A stretch of DNA of 64,000 bases from Thermotogota bacterium (GCA_030550515.1 JAUQPE010000024.1:19710-83709); one strand, 5' to 3'; shown: positions 1 through 10,222, counted from the first letter of the stretch. The notes: a model not told the origin generated them from the letters alone. Numbers and translations: made by a program.

Positions 1-1
1 G

Positions 2-1333
2 CTTCCTCCGGAGCTCCCAGAACTCTACGAAGTGGACGTGGTGAGACACTACACGTGGCTTGCTAGAAGGAACTACGCCGTGGATGTCGGAATCTATCCC
101 CTTGGTTCCTGTACGATGAAATACAACCCAAAGGTCAACGAGAAGGTAGCGAGGCTGCCTGGTTTCACCATGGTGCACCCTTACCAACCCGAAGAGACCC
201 TGCGTGGCGCCTTTGAAGTGATGTACGAGCTGAAGAAATTGCTCTGCGAGATCACAGGAATGGACGATATGACCCTCCAGCCAGCTGCTGGAGCACACGG
301 TGAGCTGACGGGAATGTTGATAGTGAGGGCGTACTTCGAAGACGTGGGTGATACGAGGAGGAAGGTCGTGATCGTTCCCGATTCCGCTCATGGCACCAAC
401 CCCGCTTCGGCGGCGATGGTGGGCTTCGATGTGATCGAGTTGAAGAGCAAAGAGGGTCTTGTGGACGTGGAAGAGTTAAAAAAACACTTGAACGAAGAAG
501 TGGCGGCCGTTATGTTGACGAATCCGAACACCTTGGGACTCTTCGAGAAGGACATACTGGAGATCGAGAGGATCACGCACGAGTGTGGAGCACTGCTTTA
601 CTACGATGGGGCAAACCTGAACGCGATACTGGGAAGGGTACGCCCAGGCGACATGGGGTTCGACGTGGTTCACCTGAACCTTCACAAGACCTTCTCCACG
701 CCGCACGGTATGGGAGGACCTGGCAGTGGTCCCGTGGGTGTGAAGGCGCACCTTGCGAAGTACCTCCCTTACCCCGTGATCGAAAGGCAAGGGGAAGATT
801 TCGTGTTGAAGAGACCAGAAAAGAGTGTGGGACGCGTCAGAAGCTTTTTTGGGAATTTCCCCGTCCTGGTGAAGGCTTACGCCTACATCCTCACCATGGG
901 GAAAGACGGTTTGAAGTCTGTGGGAGACATGGCGGTCTTGAACGCAAACTATTTGAAGAAGAAGATCTCCAAATTCCTTCCGGTACCGTACGATGGTTTC
1001 TGCATGCACGAGTTTGTCGCCAGCGCCGAGAAGGTGTACAAAGAGACGGGTGTGAAGGCCTTCGACCTGGCCAAGAGGCTTTTGGATTACGGAGTACACC
1101 CGCCCACGATGTATTTCCCGCTCATTGTCAGCGAGGCACTCATGATAGAACCGACGGAAACGGAGAGCAAAGAGACACTGGACAGGTACGCCGAGATACT
1201 CGAGACTGTGGTGAGAGAAGCCTACGAAAATCCAGAACTCGTGAAGAAGGCACCGCACACCACTCCTGTGAGGAGGGTGGACGACGTGACCGCTTCGAAA
1301 AAACCTGTCTTCAGGTGGAGGCGAGGTACATGA
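2..1333 (+). CDS. gcvPB: Glycine dehydrogenase (decarboxylating) subunit 2, 5' partial
   Basis: C-terminal subunit of the two-part P-protein of the glycine cleavage system. It carries the pyridoxal phosphate that decarboxylates glycine and passes the aminomethyl group to the lipoyl arm of GcvH in the cytoplasm. The frame is open to the first bases, so the gene begins upstream of the window; 443 codons are present, probably lacking only the first few tens. The family motif [13 protein letters not shown] lies near residue 30 of the visible part, and the PLP lysine is in [17 protein letters not shown], followed by the glycine-rich loop. The stop overlaps the ridA start as ATGA, so the two are probably translationally coupled. 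The identification is secure; only the true start is unseen. Confidence 0.96.
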   Translation, partial: LPPELPELYEVDVVRHYTWLARRNYAVDVGIYPLGSCTMKYNPKVNEKVARLPGFTMVHPYQPEETLRGAFEVMYELKKLLCEITGMDDMTLQPAAGAHGELTGMLIVRAYFEDVGDTRRKVVIVPDSAHGTNPASAAMVGFDVIELKSKEGLVDVEELKKHLNEEVAAVMLTNPNTLGLFEKDILEIERITHECGALLYYDGANLNAILGRVRPGDMGFDVVHLNLHKTFSTPHGMGGPGSGPVGVKAHLAKYLPYPVIERQGEDFVLKRPEKSVGRVRSFFGNFPVLVKAYAYILTMGKDGLKSVGDMAVLNANYLKKKISKFLPVPYDGFCMHEFVASAEKVYKETGVKAFDLAKRLLDYGVHPPTMYFPLIVSEALMIEPTETESKETLDRYAEILETVVREAYENPELVKKAPHTTPVRRVDDVTASKKPVFRWRRGT

Positions 1334-1719
1334 GGTACGTCAGTACCGACAAAGCCCCACGTGCCATAGGGCCTTACTCGCAGGCCGTCGTCGTCGGAAA
1401 GACGATGTTCGTCTCGGGACAGATACCGCTGGATCCAGAAACGGGTCAGATGGTGGAAGGTGGTATAGAAGAGAAGACGATGAGGGTTCTCGAAAACCTG
1501 AAGGCCATATTGGAGGCGGGAGGTTTTACCCTGAGGGACGTGGTGAAGGTGACGATCTTCGTGACGGACATGTCAAACTTTTCCAAGGTAAACGAGGTCT
1601 ACTCGCGTTATTTCACCGACCACAAGCCCGCAAGATCTTTTGTGGCCGTCGCAAAACTTCCCAGGGATGCCGAGATAGAGATAGAGGCCATCGCAATGAA
1701 GGATGAGGAAGGGGCGTGA
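1330..1719 (+). CDS. ridA: RidA/YjgF enamine/imine deaminase
   Basis: A 129-residue RidA family protein (usual length 125-130). RidA proteins hydrolyse reactive enamine and imine intermediates released by PLP enzymes such as threonine dehydratase. Family features are visible: the N-terminal [12 protein letters not shown] segment, the central [12 protein letters not shown] segment, and the catalytic arginine in [11 protein letters not shown] followed by IEIEAIA. The ATG at 1330 overlaps the gcvPB stop by four bases and was preferred over a long upstream extension of the same frame, which only shadows gcvPB. Its place behind a PLP-dependent P-protein is compatible with a protective role, but that is inference. 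Confidence 0.95.
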   Translation: MRYVSTDKAPRAIGPYSQAVVVGKTMFVSGQIPLDPETGQMVEGGIEEKTMRVLENLKAILEAGGFTLRDVVKVTIFVTDMSNFSKVNEVYSRYFTDHKPARSFVAVAKLPRDAEIEIEAIAMKDEEGA

Positions 1720-1723
1720 ATGG

Positions 1724-2569
1724 ATGTTCCTCCAAGACGTGATCATGAAGTTGAACGAATTTTGGGCGTCTAAGGGTTGTCTACTCGAACAGCCCTACGA
1801 TCTGGAAGTGGGAGCGGGTACCTTCCACCCTGCCACCTTCTTCGGCAGCCTGAGAAAGGGACCATGGAAGGTTGCCTACGTCCAACCAAGTAGAAGACCA
1901 ACTGACGGGAGGTACGGAGAGAACCCCAACAGACTCCAAAGGTACTTCCAGTACCAGGTGATCGTAAAGCCTTCCCCGGAGAATTCTCAAGAACTCTACC
2001 TCGAGTCACTGGAGTACCTCGGCATAAACATCTCACAACACGACGTGAGGTTCATAGAGGACAACTGGGAGTCCCCTACCCTCGGTGCTTGGGGTGTGGG
2101 TTGGGAGATCTGGCTGGATGGCATGGAGATCACCCAGTTCACTTATTTCCAACAGATAGGTGGCATCACACTGAAAGAGACACCACTTGAGATCACGTAC
2201 GGTCTCGAAAGAATAGCGATGTACCTGCAAGGTGTGGACAGCGTCTTCGAGGTCAAGTGGAACGAGGACGTGTTGTACGGTGACGTCTTCCTGGAGAACG
2301 AAAGGGAGTTCTCCATCTTCAACTTCGAAGAGGCCAACACCGAAATGTTGTTCAAACACTTTGAGGAGTACGAGAGGGAGTTCCACAGGTTGATAGAGAA
2401 GAAGCTCTACTTTCCCGCCTACGACTACGTGCTGAAGTGCTCGCACACCTTCAACCTTCTGGACGCGAGGGGAGCTATAAGCGTGTCTCAAAGACAAAGT
2501 TACGTGAAGAGGATTCAAAACATGGCCAGAAGGGTGGCTAGGGTCTTTCTGGAGGTGTCTGGGGAATGA
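1724..2569 (+). CDS. glyQ: Glycyl-tRNA synthetase alpha subunit
   Basis: Catalytic alpha subunit of the bacterial alpha2beta2 glycyl-tRNA synthetase. It is 281 residues from the ATG at 1724; family members are about 285-300. Class II motifs are visible: [17 protein letters not shown] near the start, the [19 protein letters not shown] segment, and the motif-3-like [13 protein letters not shown]. An in-frame ATG at 1703 lies inside ridA and would add seven residues. The ATG at 1724 is preferred because a GAGGAAGGGG ribosome binding site precedes it and the protein then begins like T. maritima GlyQ as I recall it. The stop overlaps the glyS start (ATGA), as expected for two subunits made in equal amounts. 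Confidence 0.96.
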   Translation: MFLQDVIMKLNEFWASKGCLLEQPYDLEVGAGTFHPATFFGSLRKGPWKVAYVQPSRRPTDGRYGENPNRLQRYFQYQVIVKPSPENSQELYLESLEYLGINISQHDVRFIEDNWESPTLGAWGVGWEIWLDGMEITQFTYFQQIGGITLKETPLEITYGLERIAMYLQGVDSVFEVKWNEDVLYGDVFLENEREFSIFNFEEANTEMLFKHFEEYEREFHRLIEKKLYFPAYDYVLKCSHTFNLLDARGAISVSQRQSYVKRIQNMARRVARVFLEVSGE

Positions 2570-4578
2570 AAAATGCCTTGCTTGAAATAGGAGTGGAGGA
2601 ACTCCCGGCGAGCGAGTTTTCTTCTCTTCTCTCTCAACTTCAAGAGCTAACCGCGAGCACCCTCGAAAAGTTCGGGGTTCGTTGCTCTTCATACGATGTC
2701 TTCGTTGGAAGTCGCAGGTTCGGTGTGTTGTTGAGAGGACTTCCGGACAGACAGGAAGACTCCCTGGAAGAGAAGAAAGGACCACCTGTATCGATCGCCT
2801 ACGAACAGGACCGCCCCACGAAGGCCCTTGAAGGTTTCCTGAAGAGTAACAACGCCTCACTCGATCAGATCACGGTGAGAAACGGTTATGTTTACTTGGT
2901 GAGGAAGGTGGAAGGCAAGCTCGTCGAGGAAGTCTTACCGGAGATCTTCAAAGAAATCGTTGTGGGTTTGTCCTTCAAGAAGACGATGAGGTGGGGAACT
3001 GGGGAGTACGAGTTCGTCAGGCCCGTCCACTGGATCGTGGCGATGGTGGAGGACAGGGTGTTGGACTTGGAACTCTTCGGCGTGAAGGCCTCAAACAAGA
3101 CTTACGGGAAGAGGTATCACTCAGGTATCATACCAATTTCGCACGTGAACGAGTACTTCGAGAGACTGAAGGGCGGTTACGTGATCGCAGACCACAGGGA
3201 GAGGAAAGAAACGATATTGAGACACCTCGAAGAATTCGAGAAGAGAACGGGTATGGTTGTGGAGAGGGATGAGAGTCTGATAGACGAGATCGTTGCCATA
3301 ACCGAGTACCCCGTCCCGGTAGTTGGGAGGTTTTCTGGAGAGTACCTGTCCCTTCCAGAGGAAGTCATCGTGACAACCGTGAAGCACCACCAGAGGGCCT
3401 TCATAGCCAGACGGGATAGAGTAACGAACTTTTTCATCGCGTTCCAAGACGGTCCCCAGTCACCGGAACAAGTGGTGAAGGGATACGAGAGAGTCATAAA
3501 CGCAAGGTTGGAGGATGCCCGTTACTACTTCCAGAAAGACCTCGCCACACCCTTAGAAGTGATGAACGAAAAGCTCAAAGAAATCGTCTTCCAGGAAAGA
3601 TTGGGAACTTTGTACGACAAGGTCATAAGGATACAGAAGATCTCGGAGTCGGTATGTCACCAGCTTGACTTTCCAAAGGAATACCTGGATAAGGTCTTGA
3701 AAGCTGCGAGGATATGCAAGGCCGACATCGCTTCGAGGGTAGTCTTCGAGTTCCCAGAGCTTCAGGGCGTCATGGGTAGGATATACGCCCTCAGGGAAGG
3801 ATTCGAAGAGGACGTGGCGTGGGCGGTGGAGGACCACTACTCCGAGTCACCCAAGACCGTCATCGGAGCAGTCCTCGGGATAGCCGACAGACTCGACACC
3901 GTGTGCGGGAACTTCCTGATAGGGAACGTGCCCTCCGGTTCGAAGGATCCTTACGGCTTGAGGAGCAAGGTGGACGCTGTGTACAGGATCGTCAGGAAGT
4001 ACGAGTGGGACCTGGACCTATGGGGACTTGTGGATGAAACGATGGATCTTCTAAACGCCGAGGTATCTGATGAACTCATCAGGTTCTTCGAGAACCGCTT
4101 CTACCAATTCCTCGTTGGTGAGCATGGAATCCGTTTCGACATAGCCAGGGCGGTGAACCACCTGTGGAGAAGGCCGCTGAGAGGCGTGCTCGCCGCAGAA
4201 GCTTTGAAAGAGTTCGCGGATCGGGAAGACTTCCAAGATCTGTTCGTTGGGTTTGAAAGGGTTCACAACATCGTGAAGAACCACGATTCCACGTCTTTCG
4301 ACGGATCACTCTTCGAACAGGAAGAAGAAAGGGAGTTGCTCAACAAGTTTCTGGAGGTGAAAGACAAGGTTTTGAAGGCCCTATCCCATCTGAATTACCG
4401 CGAAGCGCTCTCGCGTCTTGCCGAGCTGAAGCCTTACATAGACAGGTACTTCGACAACGTCTTCGTGATGGTGAAAAGAGACGACATCAGGCTCAACAGA
4501 CTAGGCTTTCTGAAGAACGTGGACGAGCTCTTCGTGAAGGTGGGTGACATGTCCCACTTAGTCAAGAGAAACCCTTGA
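2566..4578 (+). CDS. glyS: Glycyl-tRNA synthetase beta subunit
   Basis: Beta subunit of the heterotetrameric glycyl-tRNA synthetase, needed for tRNA recognition; 670 residues against a usual 660-700. The N-terminal [13 protein letters not shown], the central [15 protein letters not shown] and the HD-like segment [11 protein letters not shown] are typical of GlyS. It starts by a four-base overlap with glyQ. Its last 21 bases overlap the end of fliI on the opposite strand, so the two operons converge without any terminator space between them. Confidence 0.96.
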   Translation: MKNALLEIGVEELPASEFSSLLSQLQELTASTLEKFGVRCSSYDVFVGSRRFGVLLRGLPDRQEDSLEEKKGPPVSIAYEQDRPTKALEGFLKSNNASLDQITVRNGYVYLVRKVEGKLVEEVLPEIFKEIVVGLSFKKTMRWGTGEYEFVRPVHWIVAMVEDRVLDLELFGVKASNKTYGKRYHSGIIPISHVNEYFERLKGGYVIADHRERKETILRHLEEFEKRTGMVVERDESLIDEIVAITEYPVPVVGRFSGEYLSLPEEVIVTTVKHHQRAFIARRDRVTNFFIAFQDGPQSPEQVVKGYERVINARLEDARYYFQKDLATPLEVMNEKLKEIVFQERLGTLYDKVIRIQKISESVCHQLDFPKEYLDKVLKAARICKADIASRVVFEFPELQGVMGRIYALREGFEEDVAWAVEDHYSESPKTVIGAVLGIADRLDTVCGNFLIGNVPSGSKDPYGLRSKVDAVYRIVRKYEWDLDLWGLVDETMDLLNAEVSDELIRFFENRFYQFLVGEHGIRFDIARAVNHLWRRPLRGVLAAEALKEFADREDFQDLFVGFERVHNIVKNHDSTSFDGSLFEQEEERELLNKFLEVKDKVLKALSHLNYREALSRLAELKPYIDRYFDNVFVMVKRDDIRLNRLGFLKNVDELFVKVGDMSHLVKRNP

Positions 4579-5877
4579 CGCGAGTTCCAAGAGTTTGCCG
4601 ACGGTGACATCGAACGGTGCTTTCTCGAATATGCCTTGCCTCAGGAAGGAGTTGATTTCGTCTATCAGTTCCAAGGCTTTGTCCACAAGCTGGTTTGAGC
4701 CGGGTTTGTAGGCACCTATCTCTATGAGATCTTTGGCGTTGTTGTACGCCGAAAGGATGGAGCGCAGCTGTGCGGCGGCCTTTCTGTGCTCTTCCGATAC
4801 CACATCGTTCATCAACCTGCTCACACTCGCCAAAACGTCGATGGGTGGGTAGTGGTTCGCCTCAGCCAGCTGTCTGGAGAGGACGATGTGCCCATCCACT
4901 ATGGAGCGCACGGTGTCGGAGATGGGTTCGTTGAAGTCGTCCGCCTCGACCAAAACGGTGTAGACGGCGGTGATGCTCCCTCTGTCGGAATTTCCAGCTC
5001 TCTCGAGGATCTTCGGCAAACCTGCAAAGACGCTTGGAGGATATCCCCTGGTCGTTGGAGGTTCACCCACCGCCAACCCCACTTCCCTCTGCGCCATCGC
5101 CCATCTGGTCAAAGAGTCCACCATGAGCAACACGTCGTATCCCAAATCTCTGTAGAATTCTGCTATACTGGTCGCCGTGAGAAGGGATTTCACGCGAACC
5201 AAAGCGGGTTGATCAGAAGTGGAAACGACTAGGATGGATCTCTTCAATCCTTCTTCTCCTAGATCCCTCTCTATGAACTCCTTCACCTCTCTACCACGCT
5301 CTCCGATGAGTGCCAGCACGCAAACGTCAGCTGACGTGTTTCTGGCTATCATGCCCAAAAGTGTGCTCTTTCCCACACCACTTCCGGCGAATATCCCTAT
5401 CCTTTGTCCCTTTCCTATCGTTATGAGGGCGTCCACACTCTTCACGCCAACGGGTAGGGGATCCTTAATCCTCTTCCTCCTCAACGGATGGGGGGGTTGG
5501 TTCACGAGTGGGTACCTCGTCTCCGGCACGAAAGGCCTGCCGTCCATGGGCCTTCCGAGACCGTCGAACACCCTTCCCACCATGTTTCTGCCGACACCTA
5601 TCTCGACCACTTTTCCCGTCCTGATGACCTCGCAACCCTGCTTCAACCCGGATATGTCTTCGTACGGCATGAGCACCACGTCTTCATCCCTGAATCCCAC
5701 AACTTCCGCCAAAGCGTTCTTCCCGTTCCCAAGAGATATCTTGCAGAGTTCTCCCAAGAAGGCGTCGGGACCTCTGGACTCGATCGTCAACCCAACGACC
5801 CTTCTGACTTTTCCGTTGAAGCGCTCGAAATCTTCCTCCTCAATCCTCTCCCTCAGCACTCGAAGGAGTTCCCTCAA
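4558..5877 (-). CDS. fliI: Flagellum-specific ATPase FliI
   Basis: ATPase of the flagellar type III export apparatus, related to the F1 beta subunit, acting with FliH at the base of the flagellum. It has the Walker A loop FAGSGVGKSTLLG and a Walker B region LLMVDSLTRWAMAQREV, and the family segment VGEPPTTRGYPPSVF. A longer reading to 5982 exists but its first 35 residues are a shadow of fliH. I chose the TTG at 5877 because AGGAGGT sits eight bases before it; this gives 439 residues, the usual FliI size. A GTG at 5859 is the alternative. It overlaps the 3' end of fliH and is the last gene of the fliF-G-H-I operon. Confidence 0.93.
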   Translation of the reverse strand: MRELLRVLRERIEEEDFERFNGKVRRVVGLTIESRGPDAFLGELCKISLGNGKNALAEVVGFRDEDVVLMPYEDISGLKQGCEVIRTGKVVEIGVGRNMVGRVFDGLGRPMDGRPFVPETRYPLVNQPPHPLRRKRIKDPLPVGVKSVDALITIGKGQRIGIFAGSGVGKSTLLGMIARNTSADVCVLALIGERGREVKEFIERDLGEEGLKRSILVVSTSDQPALVRVKSLLTATSIAEFYRDLGYDVLLMVDSLTRWAMAQREVGLAVGEPPTTRGYPPSVFAGLPKILERAGNSDRGSITAVYTVLVEADDFNEPISDTVRSIVDGHIVLSRQLAEANHYPPIDVLASVSRLMNDVVSEEHRKAAAQLRSILSAYNNAKDLIEIGAYKPGSNQLVDKALELIDEINSFLRQGIFEKAPFDVTVGKLLELASRVSLD

Positions 5878-6529
5878 AACCGAAGACCTCCTCGAAGATG
5901 TCTTCCACCAGCTTCCACTGGTAAGAGAAGGTTTTGTCCAAGACCCCAAAATTTGTTTCCACGACGATTCCGCCTTTCTCAACCGAGGGATCCGGAACCA
6001 ACTTGACGTGTTCCAGACCGTCCAGATCCACGTACTTCATGTCTTCTGGGTTCACCCTCACAACCACTTCCTTCAGATCCATGATCTTCTTCAACACAGA
6101 ACGGAGTTTCCTTGTGACGACCTCATCGTCCATATCTTTTTCCAAGATCTTCCTGTAGAGCACCTTGAGCACTGCGAGTGACTCTTGAACGATCTCTTCC
6201 ACTTTCTGTTCGATCTTTTCTTCGACGATTTTCCGGATCTTCGAAAGGAACGCACTCACTTCCTTTTTCTCGTTCTCGACCTTCACCAACACCTCTTTGG
6301 CCTGCTGCAGAATGAAATCCGCCTTTTTCTTCGCCTCTTCGATGATCTCTTCCGCTTTTTCTTTAGCTTCTTTCAGAATCATCTCCGCCTCTTGGAGGGC
6401 GTCTCTCAGCAACTCTTCTTCCGCTTTCTCACGATCCGCGTCGCGCACACTTTCTCCGCGCTCTTCTTTTTCCACATTTATCTTCCTCGGTAGATCTATG
6501 TAAAACACATCTTCCTTCCTTATGATCAT
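5840..6529 (-). CDS. fliH: Flagellar assembly protein FliH
   Basis: A 229-residue FliH, the regulator and docking partner of the export ATPase FliI. Residues about 30-110 are a Glu/Lys/Ala-rich stretch typical of a long coiled coil. The C-terminal part contains the FliH/V-ATPase E-like signature GGIVVETNFGVLDKTFSYQW. The start ATG at 6529 lies one base after the fliG stop. Position between fliG and fliI fits the usual flagellar operon order. FliH sequences diverge strongly, but position, coiled coil and C-terminal motif agree. Confidence 0.92.
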   Translation of the reverse strand: MIIRKEDVFYIDLPRKINVEKEERGESVRDADREKAEEELLRDALQEAEMILKEAKEKAEEIIEEAKKKADFILQQAKEVLVKVENEKKEVSAFLSKIRKIVEEKIEQKVEEIVQESLAVLKVLYRKILEKDMDDEVVTRKLRSVLKKIMDLKEVVVRVNPEDMKYVDLDGLEHVKLVPDPSVEKGGIVVETNFGVLDKTFSYQWKLVEDIFEEVFGFEGTPSSAEGED

Positions 6530-6530
6530 C

Positions 6531-7538
6531 TCACATGATCAACTCCTCTCCACCGCCTCTCGCGATCACGATCTCGCCAGCTTCTTCGAGTCTCCTGATG
6601 ACGTTTATTATCTTCTGCTGGGCTTCCTCGACATCTTTCAACCTCACGGGACCCATGTACTCCATCTCATCCTTCAAGAGCGCGGCAGCTCTCTTGGACA
6701 TGTTCTTCATGATCTTCTCCTTGAGCTCGTCCGAGGCGCCCTTTAGTGCCAAGGCGAGGTCCCTCATGTCCACCTCCCTCAGAACGAGCTGCACAGACCT
6801 GTCGTCCAGCTTGAGGATGTCCTCGAACACAAACATCCTCCTTCGGATCTCTTCCGCAAGTTCCGGGCTCTCCTGCATCATCCTGTCCATGATCTTCTTC
6901 TCCGTCGACCTGTCCATGTTGTTCATTATCTCGGCAGCGGTGTCTATACCCCCAACCTTGCTGTACGTTTGGCTGACGAAACCTGCGATTCTCTTCTCTA
7001 AGTTTTTCTCTATTTCCCTCACAATCTCCGGTGACGTCCGCTCCAAGAGGGCAACCCTCTTGAGGACCTCCACTTGGAGGTTGTCGGGTAAGGCACCAAG
7101 GATCTGCGCCGCAAGCGTCGGTTCCAGATAACTGAGGACGACCGCGATGGTCTGTGGGTGTTCGTTTTGAAGGAAGTTCACCAGTTGTATGGGGTCCGCA
7201 TTCTTTATGAAACTGAACGGCTTCACTTGAAGGTTTGCCATGAGCCTTTCTATGATCTTCCTGGCCCTCTCCGGCCCGAAGGCCTTCTCCAAAACCTTCC
7301 GTGCGTACTCGAGACCCCCTTCCGCTATCATCTCTTTCGCCTTAACAAGACTCATAAACTCTTCCAGAACCTGCTTTCTCTCCTCAGGCGACACCTTACC
7401 TATACCCGCTATCTCGACCACGATTTGCTCGACAGCGTCCTCATCCAGGTGTTTCATCACCTGGGCAGCTTTTTCCGGACCGAGGGCCACCATCAGAATG
7501 GCTGCTTTCCTCTTCCCATCGATCTTCTTCTCAGGCAT
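6531..7538 (-). CDS. fliG: Flagellar motor switch protein FliG
   Basis: Rotor protein of the flagellar C-ring; its C-terminal domain faces the stator and its N-terminal domain binds FliF. It is 335 residues, the usual length. Recognisable segments are GKRKAAILMVALGPEKAAQVMKHL at the N-terminus (shown here only in part), the middle-domain EHPQTIAVVLSYLEP and the C-terminal charged helix around RSVQLVLREVDMRDLALALKG, which carries torque-generating charges. It lies directly between fliF and fliH with almost no spacing, so the four genes should be one transcript. Confidence 0.96.
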   Translation of the reverse strand: MPEKKIDGKRKAAILMVALGPEKAAQVMKHLDEDAVEQIVVEIAGIGKVSPEERKQVLEEFMSLVKAKEMIAEGGLEYARKVLEKAFGPERARKIIERLMANLQVKPFSFIKNADPIQLVNFLQNEHPQTIAVVLSYLEPTLAAQILGALPDNLQVEVLKRVALLERTSPEIVREIEKNLEKRIAGFVSQTYSKVGGIDTAAEIMNNMDRSTEKKIMDRMMQESPELAEEIRRRMFVFEDILKLDDRSVQLVLREVDMRDLALALKGASDELKEKIMKNMSKRAAALLKDEMEYMGPVRLKDVEEAQQKIINVIRRLEEAGEIVIARGGGEELIM

Positions 7539-7544
7539 GTACTA

Positions 7545-9134
7545 TCATCCCCGTTCGTAGAACCAGAGCCTAACGATTTCGGCTATCTCCGAAGGCGATC
7601 GTGCGAACACCTCCTCCAACTCCTCCAAGAGCTGCACGATCTCCGATTCCTCCGGTGGTGGAACGACTTCCTTCTTCATCTCCTCTTCCAGGACCTTCCT
7701 CACCTCTTCTTCCAGTTTCTTCCTTCTCTCCTCGATCAACCTTCTGGCCTTTATCTTCCTCAGCTGGAGTATCAGCAAGTATATGAAGAGGAACAAGAGA
7801 AAACCTAAAAGTCCTATTCCCAACGAGTAAGCTATGAAACGCCTCCTTTTCTCGAGGATTTCTCGCTCTCGTTTGAAAACCTCTTCGATCGATCTGTCGA
7901 ACGGGAGGAACGCCACGGCGACGTTCAACGAAGGACCGGACGAGGATGCGATACCTTTCTCTACTATCTCGTTCACAACGCTAGCCCATTTCTCTGGATC
8001 GTTGTTCAAGGCGGGAGAGGAAGCATCGATTATCACCGCAACGGAAAGGGAGGCAATCTCGCCTTCTTTGTTCTCCAAAATTTTCTGGTAGATCTCGTTG
8101 AGTTCGTAGTTCGTGATCGTTCGGGTTCTCTCGTAAGAACTGGTACCTTCAAGTGTGATCGATGGGTAAGTCAGCGGAGGTATGTTTGACTCCGTACCCA
8201 CTTCCCCACCAGGTTGAGGATAGTTCACACTCCTCTCCGTCTCCGTTTCCTGACTACGAACGAGCCCTTCCCTCCTGGCGGGGGCCTCGTACTTCTTCAT
8301 CACGGTTTCCACTTTCTGCCAGTTCAACCTTACGTCGGGAATGACCTCAACTCGTCCCACACCGAAGACGTTCTCCAGAGAGCTCTTGAGCTTTTTTTCG
8401 TAATACCTTTCGAGTTGAAGTTTCAAGCCCAATCGATTCATGGCCACAAGGGTCCCCTCTTCGGATACGATATCACTCAAGACCCTCGAGAAGTTATCGA
8501 TGACCTTCACGTTTTCGGGTTTCAATCCCTCCACCGCACCTGCGACCAGTTGGACTATACCTTTCACCTGTTCTTTTGTGAGCTCAACACCAGGTTCCAG
8601 TTCAACAAGTACAGACGCCCTCGGTTCTGCCATTTCGCCGCGTACGTAGTACGTGTACTTCGGGAGAACCAAGTGTACCCTAGCGTTCCTGACGCCTCTG
8701 ATCGTCATCACACTCTTTTCCAACTCTTCTTGGAGGGCGATTTGGTAACGGACTTGTTTGTCGAAGCTGGTAGCCCCAAATCCTCTTTCCGAAAGTAAAG
8801 TGAATCCCTTTCTCGCTCCTCCCAACACACCAGACGATGCCAACCTCATCCTCACCTCGTAGACGTTGAACTTGTCCGGTATGTACACGCTTCCACCAGG
8901 TTGAACTTTGTAAGGTATCCCCATCTCCTCCAACTTTTGTGTGACGAGACCTGCCTCTTCATCGCTTAAACCCGACACCAGGAGGCGATAACGTGGTGTT
9001 CCAACGATCACAACGAAGAGGACGATGGAAACAAAAAGAGCGGTTGCAAGGAGTATTATCAGCCTTTTCCTTTCCTTCGACATCGATGACCAGAAATTTT
9101 TCAACCTGTTCAAAAGTTCCCTCAATCGGTCCAA
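7545..9134 (-). CDS. fliF: Flagellar MS-ring protein FliF
   Basis: Membrane ring protein on which the flagellum is built; 529 residues, in the normal range. A first membrane helix lies at about residues 23-46 (ILLATALFVSIVLFVVIVG) and a second near residue 445 (IGLLGFLLFLFIYLLIL), with the large periplasmic YscJ-like domain between them. The C-terminal tail, rich in Glu and ending in EIVRLWFYERG, is the expected FliG-binding segment. The start is a TTG at 9134 with GGGGGG eight bases ahead. First gene of the minus-strand operon, served by the extended -10 at 9169-9177. Confidence 0.95.
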   Translation of the reverse strand: MDRLRELLNRLKNFWSSMSKERKRLIILLATALFVSIVLFVVIVGTPRYRLLVSGLSDEEAGLVTQKLEEMGIPYKVQPGGSVYIPDKFNVYEVRMRLASSGVLGGARKGFTLLSERGFGATSFDKQVRYQIALQEELEKSVMTIRGVRNARVHLVLPKYTYYVRGEMAEPRASVLVELEPGVELTKEQVKGIVQLVAGAVEGLKPENVKVIDNFSRVLSDIVSEEGTLVAMNRLGLKLQLERYYEKKLKSSLENVFGVGRVEVIPDVRLNWQKVETVMKKYEAPARREGLVRSQETETERSVNYPQPGGEVGTESNIPPLTYPSITLEGTSSYERTRTITNYELNEIYQKILENKEGEIASLSVAVIIDASSPALNNDPEKWASVVNEIVEKGIASSSGPSLNVAVAFLPFDRSIEEVFKREREILEKRRRFIAYSLGIGLLGFLLFLFIYLLILQLRKIKARRLIEERRKKLEEEVRKVLEEEMKKEVVPPPEESEIVQLLEELEEVFARSPSEIAEIVRLWFYERG

Positions 9135-9168
9135 GGGATTATCCCCCCCTCAACTTTCTTCAGAAGAG

Positions 9169-9177
9169 ATTTTAGCA
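9169..9177 (-). promoter_or_regulatory. Extended -10 promoter for the fliF operon
   Basis: On the minus strand the bases read TGC-TAAAAT, an extended -10 element. The predicted transcript would start near 9162 and leave a leader of roughly 28 bases that contains the G-rich ribosome binding site of fliF. No good -35 hexamer is visible. It abuts the ecfA promoter element on the other strand. Confidence 0.5.
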
Positions 9178-9186
9178 TGATATAAT
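9178..9186 (+). promoter_or_regulatory. Extended -10 promoter for ecfA
   Basis: The bases read TGA-TATAAT, a perfect extended -10 with no convincing -35. Transcription would begin about 9193, one or two bases before the GTG start of ecfA, which suggests a leaderless or nearly leaderless mRNA. Confidence 0.65.
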
Positions 9187-9194
9187 TCTCGGAT

Positions 9195-9998
9195 GTGAAG
9201 GTAGAGCTGGTAGGAGTTTCACACGTCTTCAACCGCGGAACGCCCATGGAAAAAACGGCTCTTTCCGATGTAAACCTCGGAATCGAAGAGGGAGAATGTG
9301 TGTTGATAGGAGGGTGTACCGGTTCAGGGAAATCCACCCTTCTCCAGATCATGGCCTCTCTTCTGGAACCCACCTCCGGTTACGTTCTGTACGACGGAGA
9401 AAGGAAGAAAGGTTACGAGATCAGAAGAAAGTTAGGTGTGGCGTTTCAATATCCCGAGGATCAATTCTTCGCCGAAACGGTCTACGAAGAAGTTTCGTTC
9501 GCCGTGAGAAACTTCTACCCAGGAGAGGACCCCACACCGTTCGTCAAGAGGGCCCTCGAATTTGTGGGACTCGACTACGAGGAATACAAAGATAGATCGC
9601 CGTTTTTCCTTTCGGGTGGGGAAAAAAGACGCGTGGCCATCGCTTCGGTCATAGTCCACGACCCGGAGGTGCTCCTCTTCGACGAACCATTCGTGGGGTT
9701 AGACTCGGAAGGCAGGCACGATTTGGTGGAAATCATCAAGAGAGGAAAGGAGAAAGGGAAGACGATAGTGGTCGTTTCTCACAATCCGGAAGTGATCTTT
9801 CCCGTCGTGGACAGGGTGATCTTCCTGGAAAAGGGAAGGGTCGCGTTCGACGGCGGAAAAGGAGAATTCCTGATGCGGTACGAGAAGTATCTCACCCCAA
9901 GGTTGTCCCTGATGCGGAAGTTACTCCTGAAAGGTGAAGATCCATTCCAACTGGACGAAAGTGCCGTCTTGGAAAGGGCGTGCGAACTGTGCGAATAG
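9195..9998 (+). CDS. ecfA: Energy-coupling factor transporter ATPase EcfA
   Basis: ATP-hydrolysing subunit of an ECF vitamin/metal transporter, 267 residues. Seen directly: Walker A GGCTGSGKST, Q-loop FQYPEDQFF, signature LSGGEKRRVAIASVIVHDP, Walker B VLLFDEPFVGLD and the H-loop VVVSHN. The FQYPEDQ motif is typical of EcfA. It resembles T. maritima TM0222, one of the two EcfA proteins of that species as I recall. No EcfT or substrate-binding S subunit lies beside it, so the module is shared and its partners must be elsewhere. The GTG start has no visible SD. The small S4 gene overlaps its 3' end. Confidence 0.93.
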   Translation: MKVELVGVSHVFNRGTPMEKTALSDVNLGIEEGECVLIGGCTGSGKSTLLQIMASLLEPTSGYVLYDGERKKGYEIRRKLGVAFQYPEDQFFAETVYEEVSFAVRNFYPGEDPTPFVKRALEFVGLDYEEYKDRSPFFLSGGEKRRVAIASVIVHDPEVLLFDEPFVGLDSEGRHDLVEIIKRGKEKGKTIVVVSHNPEVIFPVVDRVIFLEKGRVAFDGGKGEFLMRYEKYLTPRLSLMRKLLLKGEDPFQLDESAVLERACELCE

Positions 9999-10222
9999 AC
10001 GTCTTCTTGAAAGTCGCCCTCGTCAAGAGGAGGGTGGTGGCCCAGAGGCTCCTGAGAGGGGAAAGGGTACTCGTGAATGGAAGGCCGGTGAAGCCGTCGT
10101 ACGAAGTGAAAGACGGCGATGTGGTGGAAGTCCTACTTCCCGCGAAAAAGGTCATCTTGAAAGTGGTGGGAAACGGCGGATACGAAATCCTCAGGGAAGA
10201 GAAAGGGAACAGACCTTCTTGA
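9989..10222 (+). CDS. Small S4-domain RNA-binding protein (RqcP/HslR-like)
   Basis: A 77-residue protein that is almost entirely one S4 domain: RIDVFLKVALVKRR at the start, then GERVLVNGRPVKPSYEVKDGD. Small S4 proteins of this type include RqcP/YlmH-like and Hsp15 proteins that bind rRNA or stalled 50S subunits; which role applies here cannot be told. GTG at 9989 is preferred to GTG at 9980 because a GGAAAGG site lies 11 bases before it and because the domain then begins in the usual way. It overlaps ecfA by ten bases, and its 3' end overlaps birA on the other strand by 32 bases. Confidence 0.82.
   Translation: MRIDVFLKVALVKRRVVAQRLLRGERVLVNGRPVKPSYEVKDGDVVEVLLPAKKVILKVVGNGGYEILREEKGNRPS

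Noticed and set aside
583..1329. Long open frame reading into ridA from inside gcvPB
   Set aside because: It overlaps gcvPB, is arginine-rich and has no family features before the RidA start at 1330; it is a codon-bias shadow.
5219..6181. 320-codon plus-strand open frame across fliI and fliH
   Set aside because: Serine/proline-rich antisense reading of two flagellar genes; no supporting signal.
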